Below are positions 35,988-47,993 of a stretch of DNA of 64,000 nt, in pieces. Made by a program: the position numbers and the translations under genes. Source of the stretch: Lineus longissimus (Eukaryota; Nemertea; Pilidiophora; Heteronemertea; Lineidae); contig NC_088315.1 in NCBI RefSeq assembly GCF_910592395.1, positions 4,404,501-4,468,500 of the forward strand. Direction: 5' to 3'. Under the pieces are notes generated by a model, which saw only the letters and a list, made by a program, of their open reading frames with translations, did no database searches and was not told the DNA's origin. Numbering within the stretch: the stretch's first letter is position 1; the number at the start of each line of letters is the position of its first letter.

Positions 35988-37170
35988 CATTTGTCCAACT
36001 GTAAATTATTAATACTACCAGCATTCTTTGTGGACGTTTTTGCACATGCAGAAAGAAAATGAATAAATATTTTTATGAGGGGTGCACTGTCAGACCAAAT
36101 TCTGTCAGTTCTATCCCCACGGAAGTGTTACTCTGACGTAGTGAACAGCGAGTGGCTGCCATAGGCTTTTCATGATTGACACATAATTTCTGTATTTTTT
36201 TGGATTGTTTTAAAAGTGCATGTGTTACATCCCTAAAAATGTCTTTGAGTGAGAGGGAATAACCAGTCAATACTGAAAGAATAGAACACTGTAGAAGAAA
36301 AAGGCACACAAATGTTCAAGAGCCAGTTTGTAAATATGACATTGAAGAACTGAATACATGTCTTTGTACAAAATATAACAAAAACAATTTTCCTTTATAT
36401 AAAATTTCTTATTTTTATTAAAAACCCCAATTTTAACACATGAAATGTACATATGTATGATGTTGAAGTAATTTTATTGATTAAAAACTCAATCTGATGT
36501 TCATTGTTTTCTGTGAACTAATCACTAAACCCATCTGTGTGAAACATCCTCTTTTGTCGACTTCAACATCATGATGTCTCACTTTTTATCTAGTTATCTA
36601 TGATGGCTCAGCAGGAGCCTGGAGCCTCAGCAATCCGTCCTCCCCATCTGAAAAATGTCTCATCTGCTCATTATTCAGTGCCCCTCACCAGGGGTAATTT
36701 AGCAATCTGTCCCCTTGGCCTCCAAATGGTCACCATAGCATCCTTTCTCTTCCATCCCCAGGGATCTAGTGTTAGGATTTCTCCAGAGAAGTGTTACATC
36801 CATGGTAGAAATCTGAAAAGGGCACAGCCTTAAAATCCATGGTGTACTGTAGTGACTAAGACTTGCTTAATTCAATGATTGCATTAGCCATTGATGAAAA
36901 AAAGACAGGGCAAAAGAGAAAATGCTCTGCATTCTCAGTCTCCTCCATTATCAAAAACCTAACGTACACCATGCTGGCACGCATAACCAGCACAGCAGGG
37001 TCCAGGGAGAAAGCAGGGTCCAGGGAGGGAGCCGAGACTGGTGAGAGAGTGAGACTCACTCAGACCGAGTCCGTGTCCAAGTCGGAGTCGAGAGAGAGAG
37101 AGCCAGGCCTGGGGCAGCTGGCTGCCTCGTCTGCTCCCGCACCTCAGACTCAGGCTATCTCTGCCGACAT
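35988..37170 (+). other. UGT 3' UTR and noncoding DNA
   Basis: The UGT poly(A) signal is at 36062-36067. Beyond it, no exon is recognised. A purine-rich GA patch lies near 37025-37105. Short ORFs on both strands lack motifs. Confidence 0.5.
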
Positions 37171-37174
37171 GCCG

Positions 37175-38140
37175 TATTCTCATAATAATAATAATAATAA
37201 TTTATTTGATTTAAAGTGCTAAAATAATGGTGCATACATTTTCTAAGCACTGTACATAATATTAAATGAGTACATTAAAAGTGGTGATTTCATGAGGATA
37301 AAAAACAGTTTAAAAACATCCGGAAAATATCAATATTTAAAACATGTATGGCCTACTCTGAATATGTTAGGATAAAAAGATGAGTTTTGAGTTTACTCTT
37401 AAAAGTGTTTAGCACAGTGACATCACGTAACCAGCTTGGAAGGGCGTTCCACAGCCCCGCGGCCCGGACACACAGAGATCGATCCCCGAAGACCCCATTT
37501 GAACGTGGGATGGCAAGGAGCCAAGGGTCATCCGAGGACCGAAGTCTGCGGCCGGGCGCACGGAGACTGAGAAGTTCCTTCATATACTGTGGGCTCTCCT
37601 CATGATGGATGACCTTGTGGGTTGTGAGAAGAACTTTGTAGTCGATACGTGATGTCACCGGCAACCAATGAAGAGATTTTAAAATAGGGGTTATGTGCTC
37701 TCTCTTTTTGGACCTGGTTAAGAGGCGAGCACTAGCATTTTGTGCTTTTTGAAGGCGCTGGATTTCACAGCCCGGTAATCCGAGCAAAAGACCGTTTTGG
37801 AAATCCAGGCGAGATGTTATTAGCGCATTTATTACTCTGGCACAGGTGGTATTGTCCAGGTATCGTCTGATCTTTGCTATTCTATGGATCTGATAGTAAA
37901 CCCCCCTCACCACTTGGGACACCTGTTGTGACATAGACATGTTTGCATCAAAAACAGCACCAAGATTTCGAACCTGAGATGAGGGAGTAACAGAGGATGA
38001 TCCGATCTCATGCATGTTCTGTACCTTCATCTTTGGCTGCAGGTCAAATTGAATTGCATCCATGCGGTGCAGTGCACTGCAGTGCATGCATCCATGCATT
38101 GGCGATTGCATGCACGTTAGAATTCTGACTGGCATGACTC
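37175..38140 (-). mobile_element. 5'-truncated non-LTR retrotransposon (CR1/L2-like) 3' end
   Basis: On the minus strand an uninterrupted 260-codon frame (38135-37353) encodes the C-terminal end of a reverse transcriptase polyprotein. It has SRLDFQNGLLLGLPGCEI, RLQKAQNASARLLTR, HITPILKSLHWLPVTSRIDY, VFGDRSLCVRAAGLWNALP and FKSKLKTHLF, typical of CR1/L2-type elements. The catalytic RT and endonuclease parts are absent. About 170 bp of 3' UTR follow and end in an ATT microsatellite (37180-37202), as usual for these elements. The intact frame suggests a fairly recent insertion. Confidence 0.9.
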
Positions 38141-38866
38141 AGACTGGTGAAGTTCATTTTGGAACGTAAGGAATCCATCAAACACTTAACCAGAACACGC
38201 AAAAATTTAAATCATTGTTATTTACCACTGTACTGAGTTCTTTCATTACACATTAGGGTACAAAATTATCTATTATCTATATTCACAAAGCACATCTATT
38301 CACGTTTTTAAAGTGGATACTTTCGAAATTTCCGCCGTCTGCAAGTTTTCGGTGTAGCAAAGGGATTGCTCACTTGAAGAAAATAAATGAGATAAATCAT
38401 CAAAATACGACGGAACTCCAACATTTTCCTCTTAAATGCATATACACAATGATCTGAGCTTCTGTGTTGTAATTATTTTACAAATATATTCTTTTCTTAA
38501 TTGCACAATTCTTTAGTACACCTTTTGCTTCCGATTGCTTAATATAAAACTCAAACTCAAAACTGGAACGAAACAATATTAAATGTTAAATAAAAACTTT
38601 AAAAGAATGAGATTGAGCTGTTTAACATATTATTCATCACATCAATATCACATTACTATTTATTTTACTCAAAAAATACCAAAATATTATGATTTAAAAA
38701 GTTGGTTTTGATATCCAATGTTCGACCGGATCCATGATTTCTCAATGAGTCAATGGCATGAATGGGGACCGGTCAACATGGCGTCTCTGAAAATTTTTTG
38801 AGATTTTTGCTCTTATTATTTGGCTTGTATTTCGAGTAATCTAGAGTCTTTTGTGCAACCACAAGC
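38141..38866 (+). other. 5' flank of the BAX-like gene
   Basis: AT-rich sequence, no exon recognised. The promoter of the BAX-like gene should lie here, but I see no clear TATA box. An in-frame stop (TAG at 38843-38845) precedes the ATG at 38867 and supports that start. Confidence 0.5.
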
Positions 38867-41800
38867 ATGGATACTGCATCTGGAGGTGGAGATTTCCCTG
38901 ATCATCCACTGGGTTCAGGCAAGTGTGTAATTTTGTCTTAAAACCTCTCGATTGAAAACGAAACAGAAAAGAGAAGAAGAAAAGTTTAAAACAACAGTCC
39001 GACTCCGAGTCAACACGGCACAGCCCACCAGGCCTAGGCACAGGCACAGAACGGGATGATTTTTTTGAAAGATGAGATGAAGAGAGACCTGCGCCTGATA
39101 ACAGCTGAATTCCATGGTTGTTGGGTCATGCTGCTGTAATTTGCTTATTATTGTTCAGTCGGTGTACATAGGCTATAGTATAGATAGGCCTACTGGTTGT
39201 CTTGGTGGGGCGGGGCTAGTCCTGGTACCTACCCGGCCGAAGCTTGCACCAAGATGGAAGGCGAATGAAGTGTAACAGTCCTTCCAGCATAGCAGGTGAT
39301 GGCCACTGGGCTGTTAACCTTATTTTTTGTTGATGTGTCCTGGCGTCTTGGACATGGGGCTGGGGGAGGGGGGCATTTGATTGAATTACTAATACCATAA
39401 AAAAATCTATGTTCTATGTCAAAATTTTAGGAGGTGATCGAGGCCGTCCAAGAATTGAGAGGTCCCTCAGCCGGCATGACGTTGGCAACCAGGCCAGATA
39501 TCTTCTTAACCAGTTTATTCAAGATCGGATGAGGTCTGGTGGCTACCCGGAAGTCCCATCTGAAGATGTGCTGATAGAACCAGGAACACCAGCAGGTACT
39601 TTATAGCCTGGCAAATGCCGTAAAAATATTATATTTTGTTTTAAATTCTTTCCTGCATGTGCTGTCTTCGCAAGTTTAGATTGTCCCACAGGTGGAATCT
39701 ATTTCACTTTCACCCATTTGAATTGCGGAGTCTCCCTCTTCTTCATTAGAAAAAGGTTGCATGATTGAAGGTGCTTCCTTCGCTGGCAATGTAAGGTGGT
39801 TCACAGTTTTGGTAGGGCATGCCAAGGTCAAGTTATCACTGTAATAGGCTGATTGGCTTTAATGATTTGATTTGTCAAATCTTGATTTTGATCACTGATC
39901 GATGAATTGAAATGACAATGTCACCTTTGCTTTAAGTTGCCTCGGGCGCTCTGTCTTGTTACATATTTCTGTATTGTAATGTAATAACTAAATGTTCTGC
40001 ATGAAATATATGTCTTATTATTGGGTGTTAGCTATGTATGATGCAGTGAGGCCTAGGATGCCACCAACTGACTGGTAGGGTAGTGTACTACAAATATAGC
40101 TACGCCGTGTAGAATTCAGTGAGAATCTTTGTGGATGCATTTGGTGTTGGCACTTGTGCTGGTGTTGGCTTAAATGGTGATGTTGGGGTTATCAAATAGT
40201 GGACAGTAAACTGCAAGCTTATCTGGATATCATTGTTTCAGCCAAAGAACTAGAGTCAGGTGCGTATAAGATAACATAATTAGGACATGCTCTGTTTGTG
40301 TGGTGATTTTGAGTGTGATTGGTGTGGGGTTTTCTGATAACAAGAGCAAAACACATTAATAACAGGTTGATTTACTTTTATGTCATTTCATGTCATCAAC
40401 CCATTCATTTTTGAGTGTTTGCTTAATTGAATTCCATTTAATAAATGGAGTGAAACTAATTAAACTTTAGCCTTAGAAGATATTTGAACATGCCTGACAA
40501 TATCAGTGTTTTCCTTGGTCTCCGGGTCTTGTTCTAAACAATGTACAGATCAATATGGCCATGATGACCCCCTTCATTTGATAGGGCCTTCACCCTGAAC
40601 CACCCATGCAACGTTTAAACCATGGGAAACATGCAATATTTACAGATAGTCCTGTTCACCTGATACAATTACTAAAAGAATCCCAGTGAAACTTTGCGTA
40701 CATCATGACATATCCTTAGTAATACTGTCACCTGGAAAGTTTCCAAACTGAGGACCTGTTTTATTCCATTCTGACATGAACACCAGTGCAGAGGAAGTCA
40801 TTGCTAGAACATCACCAAGAGGGTTTGCTCCCAATCGCTGGGCAATTTCAGAGGTGCTGAAACAATAGCCACAATGCCCGGAGGATAAGGCCCTACTTAA
40901 TATGGTGTTGTTGTTTCAGGGCCACCAATTGACAGAATTCGGGAAGTAGCTGAAGCTCTTCGAGTTATTGGTGATGAGTTGGACCAAGACCAGAGACTTC
41001 AGGGGTTAGTATGGCTTGAACATCCTTGACTCTTGAGTTAGAACAAGTTACTTTACTTCAGTTGCCTCAGCCTCGAGGAGGCCTTGTTGATTTACCCGAG
41101 GCGAGCCATACATTTTCAGTGCATACAGTGGATGCACTGTCATACCGTGCACTCTGGTATTCCAGATTATTTATTTGGATCGAGGGTACTCATCCTACAG
41201 GATAAAACGTGACCAAACTAAACTGTGACACCCTCCATTGGCTCTTTGTGATTTATATCTTTCTTCTTTCCAGACTCATCGATTCTATATCCCCGGATGC
41301 ACCGCGGCAGACCTTCATGAATGTAGCTAGAGAGATATTTTCAGATGGCGTGTTTAACTGGGGAAGAGTTGTAGCTTTATTTTACTTTGCTTTTAGAATG
41401 GTCGTCAAGGTAAGTTTGATTCATCAGTGCCTTTCGATCATCAGTGTTGATATGATAATCCTTCCGAGAGTTCCTTTTGTTTGATTAGGAGGAGTCACGT
41501 TGTTGTGATACAGCATAGACTAAAATTCAATCAAAAAATTTAAGCACGATGGTTGTTGACAGTCACCTTCTTATTGAGTGCCTGGCATAAGGCACGTTTG
41601 AAAAAAGGAGCTTGAGAGTAAGGATTGCTACAAAATTTGGCTGCACCTTTTCACTAGAGGGTGACATTAGAATGGTGCCAATTTGAAGGTCCATTCAGAA
41701 ATAAACTGAGGTGTTCATTACAGTTTAACGTAAACCTGGGAACGTGTATTTTCTCAAATTTTCATCAAGGGCTGATGATTAGATGAACTTTCTTTTCAGG

Positions 41801-42254
41801 CCTTCAATAAAGTAGCAGATAAAGTTCCATTAATTAGGACAATTATAGACTGGGTGGTATGTTTCATAGTAGATTACGTCGCACCTTGGATTATAGAGAG
41901 AGGAGGATGGGTAAGTAAACTAAGGAGGAAAGTGCCTCAGATTTTTCCGTCCACCATTCTGATCTCGATAATGGCAGCCTTAAGTGGCAGCCTTAGCTCA
42001 AATGATAAAAAATATCTTACCATTTCTTGATATTAGGGCCGAACTTTAATGCTCGAACACCACCATCAGGACTGTCATCAAAAAGCATCTTCTCTTTTTC
42101 CTACCCTTCTTCATGGTTAACACACACTCTCTCTTTGTAATTTCAGTCTGCCATCCAAGAGTACTTTGGATCAACCACCCTGCAGACAGCAGCTGTATTT
42201 GTAGGCGGTGGACTTTGTAGCCTGTTATTCATATGGTGGAAGAACTCGAAATAG
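38867..42254 (+). CDS. BAX: BAX-like pro-apoptotic BCL-2 family protein
   Basis: Six exons: 38867-38918, 39431-39595, 40920-41004, 41274-41409, 41800-41910, 42147-42254, joining to 218 codons plus TAG (vertebrate BAX 192, BAK 211). BAX-type proteins oligomerise in the outer mitochondrial membrane and release cytochrome c. BH3 is at ~83-95 (ALRVIGDELDQD, with the invariant GD), BH1 at ~124-140 (SDGVFNWGRVVALFYFA), BH2 at ~176-183 (WIIERGGW), and a C-terminal membrane anchor at ~194-214 ending WWKNSK. The match to BAX is strongest from BH1 onward; the Gly/Pro-rich N-terminus is not conserved. Intron 1 begins with GC (AG|GCAAGT), and reading phase confirms this non-canonical GC-AG splice. BAK or BOK orthology is less likely but not excluded. 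AATAAA is at 42934-42939. Confidence 0.93.
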
Positions 42255-43218
42255 GAAATCGACAATAATATGCATGTGGAATGTGACATTTTAATTTGGA
42301 CAGTAACCTAACTGAGTCACAACACTGGAGATAATATGAGATCTAAGGTTATGAAAGCAGATTGTCTATGCATTTCTAATTGTCTGATGTTGCGTATCCA
42401 TAGACTGTTGACTTGTGTAGTTTTTCCCTATCCCATGTTCATTTGTAACCCATCACAGCAAAACCAGGTGCATGTCACACAGAAGATGAGCCTAAATGAC
42501 ATCATGAGATAATGGAAGAAATTAAAGTTCTCAGATTTCACAAAAGGCAGACAACATTGAAATGAACAACCCGGTCTGTCTCAACTTGCCAAGCTTAGAG
42601 CAACATGCGCCTGGTTTTACTGTGACGAGTCACATTTATGACCTTGTGGCACCCCATAGGGGTGTATAGTAACTTTGTTTGGCAGATTGGGCATTCTGAT
42701 AGGCTGTGCTGTGTCAACCTTTCCTCATGTGCACAGCTCTTCTCCGCATGCGTGCTCTTTTGACTTGAAATGTAAAGAATGGACATATTTGTCAGGTCTC
42801 AAGGTCAACACGCCACAAGTCTGCAATAGAGAACAGTCTGTTCATACGCAGCCTCGGGCATTCTGTGTCTTTGGTAAACACCCTGAGATTAGTGACTGAC
42901 TGAGATTTTTCCGTGTGGGTATCAAACCTATGAAATAAAAAATTTACATTTATATACTGCTAAATCAAAAATATTTACTCTAACGCGTTTCACAAACATA
43001 TTCTGCACTCTCTCCTCGATTTTGACATTTCTATGTCAAGAGATGGGGAATTTTATCTAAAAAATATGGTACTATTACAGTCATGTTGGTTAGATATCTC
43101 TGGGAATCTTGTGACAATGTAGCATTCAATATTCAAACAATTTTATATACTAATAGTTTGAGTTGGAGTGTAGTCACTGTCTGCAAGGCTCCAAAATGGG
43201 CTTGCACCAGAATGATGG
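42255..43218 (+). other. BAX-like 3' UTR and flank
   Basis: ATTAAA near 42521 and AATAAA at 42934-42939 are possible poly(A) signals. No other gene was recognised. Confidence 0.5.
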
Positions 43219-43506
43219 CTCGGCTCTCATTGGCTAGATAGTACAGTTGGGTACTCATTTTAGACAGAGGGTGATTAATTGCGTCATAAATGTGTCATTA
43301 TCATCAGGATTTGTTATCTGTCTTGATTGCTTGAAAATATTTCAGCTTGCATTTTCTCAGCTCTCGGCTCTCATTGGATGGATAGTACAGTTGGGTACTC
43401 ATTTTAGACAGAGGGTGATTAATTGCGTCATAAATGTGTCATTTTCATCAGGATTTGTTATCTGTCTTGATTGCTTGAAAATATTTCAGCTTGCGTTTTC
43501 TCAATT
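43219..43506. repeat. 144-bp tandem duplication
   Basis: 43219-43362 is repeated at 43363-43506 with only a few differences. The period is a multiple of three, so a 90-codon open frame (43247-43519) carries a doubled peptide; this is a consequence of the duplication. No family match. Confidence 0.9.
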
Positions 43507-43545
43507 CTCTTGTTTCTGAGTTTCTATTCAAATGCTTATGGTAAC

Positions 43546-43585
43546 ACCAGGAATAAATAACAGTTGGTCTTTATTTATTCTTGGT
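43546..43585. promoter_or_regulatory. hairpin homologous to the 6102-6141 palindrome, AATAAA on both strands
   Basis: Arms 43546-43560 and 43571-43585 pair with one mismatch around a 10-base loop. Read on the minus strand it begins ACCAAGAATAAATAAAGACC, clearly related to the palindrome downstream of SPRYD3, which has TCAAGAATTAATAAAGACT at the same place. AATAAA lies on both strands. It follows the BAX-like gene at a distance of 1.3 kb, so use by that gene is uncertain. Confidence 0.7.
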
Positions 43586-43879
43586 AGATTTGATAAGACA
43601 TTGTAATAAAAAGCAATTATGTCTCTAAGACGAAATCTCCCTGATTTGGCTTGGGATATTCATCGAATACACAATAGCATAATACTTCAAAGTCTTTATA
43701 CTGTAGAGACACAACATGTGAGTCTATGATATCGAAAACCCATCACTTCACACTTGCTTGGTCGGAGGTAACATTCTCTTAAATCTTCTTGTCATCATGT
43801 AAATATTATAGAATGATTATAGATTATGAAAAACATTGAAATGAAATAAAGTATATGATAATGTTTCTTCTATCCTGTT

Positions 43880-45005
43880 CAGTTTGTCTCTGACATGGCT
43901 GGTCAGGTTGTGCCTTATGCAGAGAACATCACCATGGTCAATTAGAATGTATCTTACAGTGTCTCTGCCATGGTCAGTCAGAGTTTGCTATGCATTGTAG
44001 AGCCACAGTGGTCTCGTGGTTCAATGCTTGCATTCAAGAGGTCCTTTGTTTAGTCCCCACCATTGTTGGTCATATTGTGCTGTGATGTACAGTATCTCTA
44101 CACTAATGCTAACTAAGTACTGGTAGTGCCTTGCCCCATTCTGGTCATCTTTCCAGTCTACACCACGGCCAGGTTGTGATGAAAAGTGTCTCCACTGTGG
44201 CTGACCAGGTTGTGTCTCCCTCACCTGATCTATCCAGTTGCCCCATGCTGTCTCCACCATAGCCTGGCTGTGATGTACAGTGTCTACACACTCTGGCTGA
44301 CCAGGTTGTGTCCCCCACACCTGATCTATCGAGTTGCCCCATGCAGTCTCCACCATAGCCAGGTTGTGATGTACAGTGTCTACACACTCTGGCTGACCAG
44401 GTTGTGTCCCTCCTATGATCTATCCAGTTGCCCCATGCAGTCTCCACCATAGCCCGGCTGTGATGTACAGTGTCTACACACTCTGGCTGACCAGGTTGTG
44501 TCCCTCCTATGATCTATCCAGTTGCCCCATGCAGTCTCCACCATAGCCTGGCTGTGATGTACAGTGTCTACACACTCTGGCTGACCAGGTTGTGTCCCTC
44601 CCATGATCTATCCAGTTGCCCCATACAGTCTCCACCATAGCCCGGCTGTGATGTACAGTGCTCCACACTGAGACTGATCAGGTTGTGTCCCCCTCCCATG
44701 ATCTATCCAGTTGCCCCATGCAGTCTCCACCATGGCCAGATTGTGACGTACAGTGTCTACACACTGTGGCTGATCAGGTTGGGTCCCCCTCCCATGATCT
44801 ATCCAGTTGCCCCATGCAGTCTAAACAATAGCCCGGCTGTGATGTACAGTGCTCCACACTGAGACTGACCAGGTTGGGTCCCCCTCCCATGATCTATCCA
44901 GTTGTCCCATGTAGTCTCATCCAAGGCCAGGCTGTGATGCACAGTGTCTACACACTGTGGCTGACCAGTTTGTGTCTCCCTCACCTGATCTATCCAGTTA
45001 GTCAG
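43880..45005. repeat. ~94-bp minisatellite array, ~11 copies
   Basis: The unit contains GATCTATCCAGTTGCCCCAT, a GCAGTCTCCACCATAGCC phrase and CACACTCTGGCTGACCAGG. Equal points fall 94-96 bp apart (44291, 44387, 44481, 44575). The left end (43880-44160) is degenerate. Reading frames within it are artefacts of the repeat. Confidence 0.9.
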
Positions 45006-47993
45006 GCTGTGATTGGAATTGATTTTCATTGAATTGAAAGTGCATGGGTATATCTCCCATTTAACACACCGAGTAACTAACACAAACAAAGATATCATTA
45101 AAATTCAACAAAATAGTTTATTTCCAAATATATGACTTACTTTTAATTTTCAATGTTAGCAATGAAGCTCAACAAAAATGCCCTACAGGTCGAACAATTT
45201 GTAACAGGGTAATAATGGCAGGTCTTTTGAACATCTATACAATCCAGGCTAACACATTTAAAACTAGAATTACTCTTAAAAGAATAAGGCAGCATGATAC
45301 CATCCATGATTTGTATCTCTTTACTCGTATAAAACAGCAAATTTGGTGTAAATTAACTAGTTAACTCCAAGCGCTTTTGTATCAATCTCCAGTTATGATG
45401 CTTCTAATGTAAGACAAAGAGAAAATGCAACAAACTTATGTACATCTGTGGTAATAAATGAAAAACATTGACTAACACAGTACAGTTTTACCCAGTTATA
45501 ACGAGTTTCAGGGAACTAGAAATTCTTTTCTTTGCATCTGGGTCTTGTTAAAAACGATCAATATACATGAAAATGTAATGATTACTGTTATTTAGAGATT
45601 GTCAAAGCTTTCTTTATACAAAGTGGTTTTTCCTTATAACTGGTTAAACTTTAAGTGAAATGTGTAAAATTCACATTTTTTTTACAAAATGAATTAAAAA
45701 GACTTAATCGGCTTTATAGAATGCTCTAAATAATTTTTTTTGAGTCATTGGGTGACTATTTCAACCCAGGAGACCAAGAAGAGCAGCTTTTCTTGACAGC
45801 TGGCTGCTCTTTCAAGCCCAACATGATCAAACAAAGGTCAGACTTGAAATCAACAGAAACACATGGTCAAGTCAAACATTGACAGATTAAAAGAATGGTT
45901 AATCAATAGATTAAGAATATTACAAAACTATGACTCCAAGAAGAATAAACATTGAACAAGCTCGGGTAAATAGGATAAATCTTGAAACAGTTTTGCTTGC
46001 AGTATTAACACATCCCCATTTTCCACCAGTTATAATCAATACTTCTTCTCTAATTTCATTCAACCAACTTGCTGCCTTTCCACCACCAGGATCTCTTTTT
46101 TTCAGTTGTTGGAGAAAGAAATCGCTGTCATGACAACACTTCAACAGATAGTGCAACGGATGAGTACAGACCACTGTACATCCATTTGAAAGAATAGTAT
46201 AAAACAAAAATATTTCTTTCAAAATTTCCAATCTGAATGAGATTTCTTCCTGAAATCTAAGATCCAGTTCCCCACGTACAAATCTGAACTTTTATAAAAC
46301 CTTGCCACATAGGCACAGCATCCACTCATAACGTCTATAAAATGAAAGAAGTGTTAAGCGTACAGTTACAACATTTATACACTTGAGGGAGTAAATTTGA
46401 TTGGGAGTAAATTATCAAGAAATAACACTGAAAATATTTTCATTATTCAATTAAAGTTTCCCCATAGCTGTTTTGACTGCTGTCTAAAATAGATCTGACA
46501 TGAAAAATATCTCTATCCTGTTCTTTGGCTGCTAATCATTTATGACAACAACAATTATGGACGACCACATCGTACATGAACATGGAATATCATATTTCAT
46601 TTTGTGGTTATATTTCATAATGAGAAAAGCGTGTCTCTAAAGACGTGGACTACTGTGAGACACTGATATAATCTAAAATTCATTAATGCTGATAAGCGAC
46701 ATTTCATGTGAGAGAAATAAAATGTTCAAATCAAAAGTGGAAGTGAAATGAAAACATGCCCATAAAATACAGTATCCAACATCACGTGCATTGCAACTGA
46801 ACTCATACAGGCCAATGCAATAGCTTTAAGTTAAGTTATATGTGTTCCACAAAGCATTTGTGACACCTGAGAGCTAAAAAAGAATATCAAATTAGATTCG
46901 AAAACATGCTGATCAGAAGTTTTGTATGACTCATTATTGTCCTTCATGACTGACAAATGACATGACTGAGGACGCAAGGCAAGATGACACCAGCCAGTGA
47001 CTGCTGCCTCGGCTGATGATATGACTACATGCCGTACAACACTGCAGAAAAGGAGAGAATCTCACTTAAATTTTTTTTGAAAGTTGAGAAAATTTAGCAA
47101 ATCAGGTGTGTGGGGAAACAGAAGGACATGACAAACCTGACCGGGTTACCACTTTAGACAGGAGTAGGTTCTGGAAATAGAAGGTTAAAAGTTAAGTGAT
47201 TTCCATCTTGCTGAGGCAACCCTTTGTTTACCATGTCAGTGAGAAGAAGGAAGATAGTATTCGATTTGTTCGTTAATACTTTGTCCATTCAAATAGACCA
47301 CGCTCATAAAAAATATAGTAAAATATTTCCTATTTCTTTATTTTAACATATAAACAGCCACCTTTGGTGAAGAACTAGAATTTACAGGCAAATTCACAAG
47401 AAATCATATCTTCAATGTCTTTTCCCTTCTCAAGAGCAGAATATTCTATCTTGGATAACATTACATCTAATACAAAAATACAAGCCAGTTAGTTAACCCT
47501 TACTCAGAGTCTCCCACATTTACTACCAGTACCAGGCAGGGTCTACAACCAGGAGGATGTACTAAAGGATTGACAGATAACACTGAACATGCACCGAGAT
47601 GAATCAGTTCAACTATTATAACACAAAATTTCCTGATTTTCCTAGATATTGCCGCAATGGCTACCAACTTCTATCACATATTCATATTTATATTCATCTG
47701 GCAATAACTTCTGGTCATCATATCTTTGTGTTTTGACCAAAAATTTCCTCACTCCTATTTCTAGTGTTCTTTGAGTCAGACTCAAGATTATAGACCATAC
47801 TACATGTATTCAGATTCATCTGACTCCAAACACCCCTTTCAATTATCGGTCCAGCCAATAACTACAATGATCTCAACTTTGACAGATCCATGATGGAAAA
47901 GTCAACTTGTCAATGAAGGGGTGTTTAGACAGATGATTCCAACATGACTGGATTGTCATAAGCCGGGTAGTGAATGTGGGAGACGGACACAAG
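45006..47993 (-). other. TMEM117 3' UTR region and AT-rich intergenic DNA
   Basis: No exon recognised. A minus-strand AATAAA at 47342-47337 lies ~650 nt after the TMEM117 stop and is the best poly(A) candidate. The rest is AT-rich unique sequence apart from the MITE candidate below. Confidence 0.5.
45483..45655. mobile_element. MITE-like foldback element
   Basis: The left end (CAGTTTTACCCAGTTATAACG) and the inverted right end (near AGTTTAACCAGTTATAAGG) match over ~22 bp with some differences, giving a ~170-bp non-autonomous element resembling pogo-type MITEs. TA lies just outside the left end, but a clean duplication at the right is not clear. Confidence 0.4.

Noticed and set aside
44021-44604. 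~60-110-codon frames on both strands
   Set aside because: Repeat readings of the 94-bp satellite with no conserved domain.
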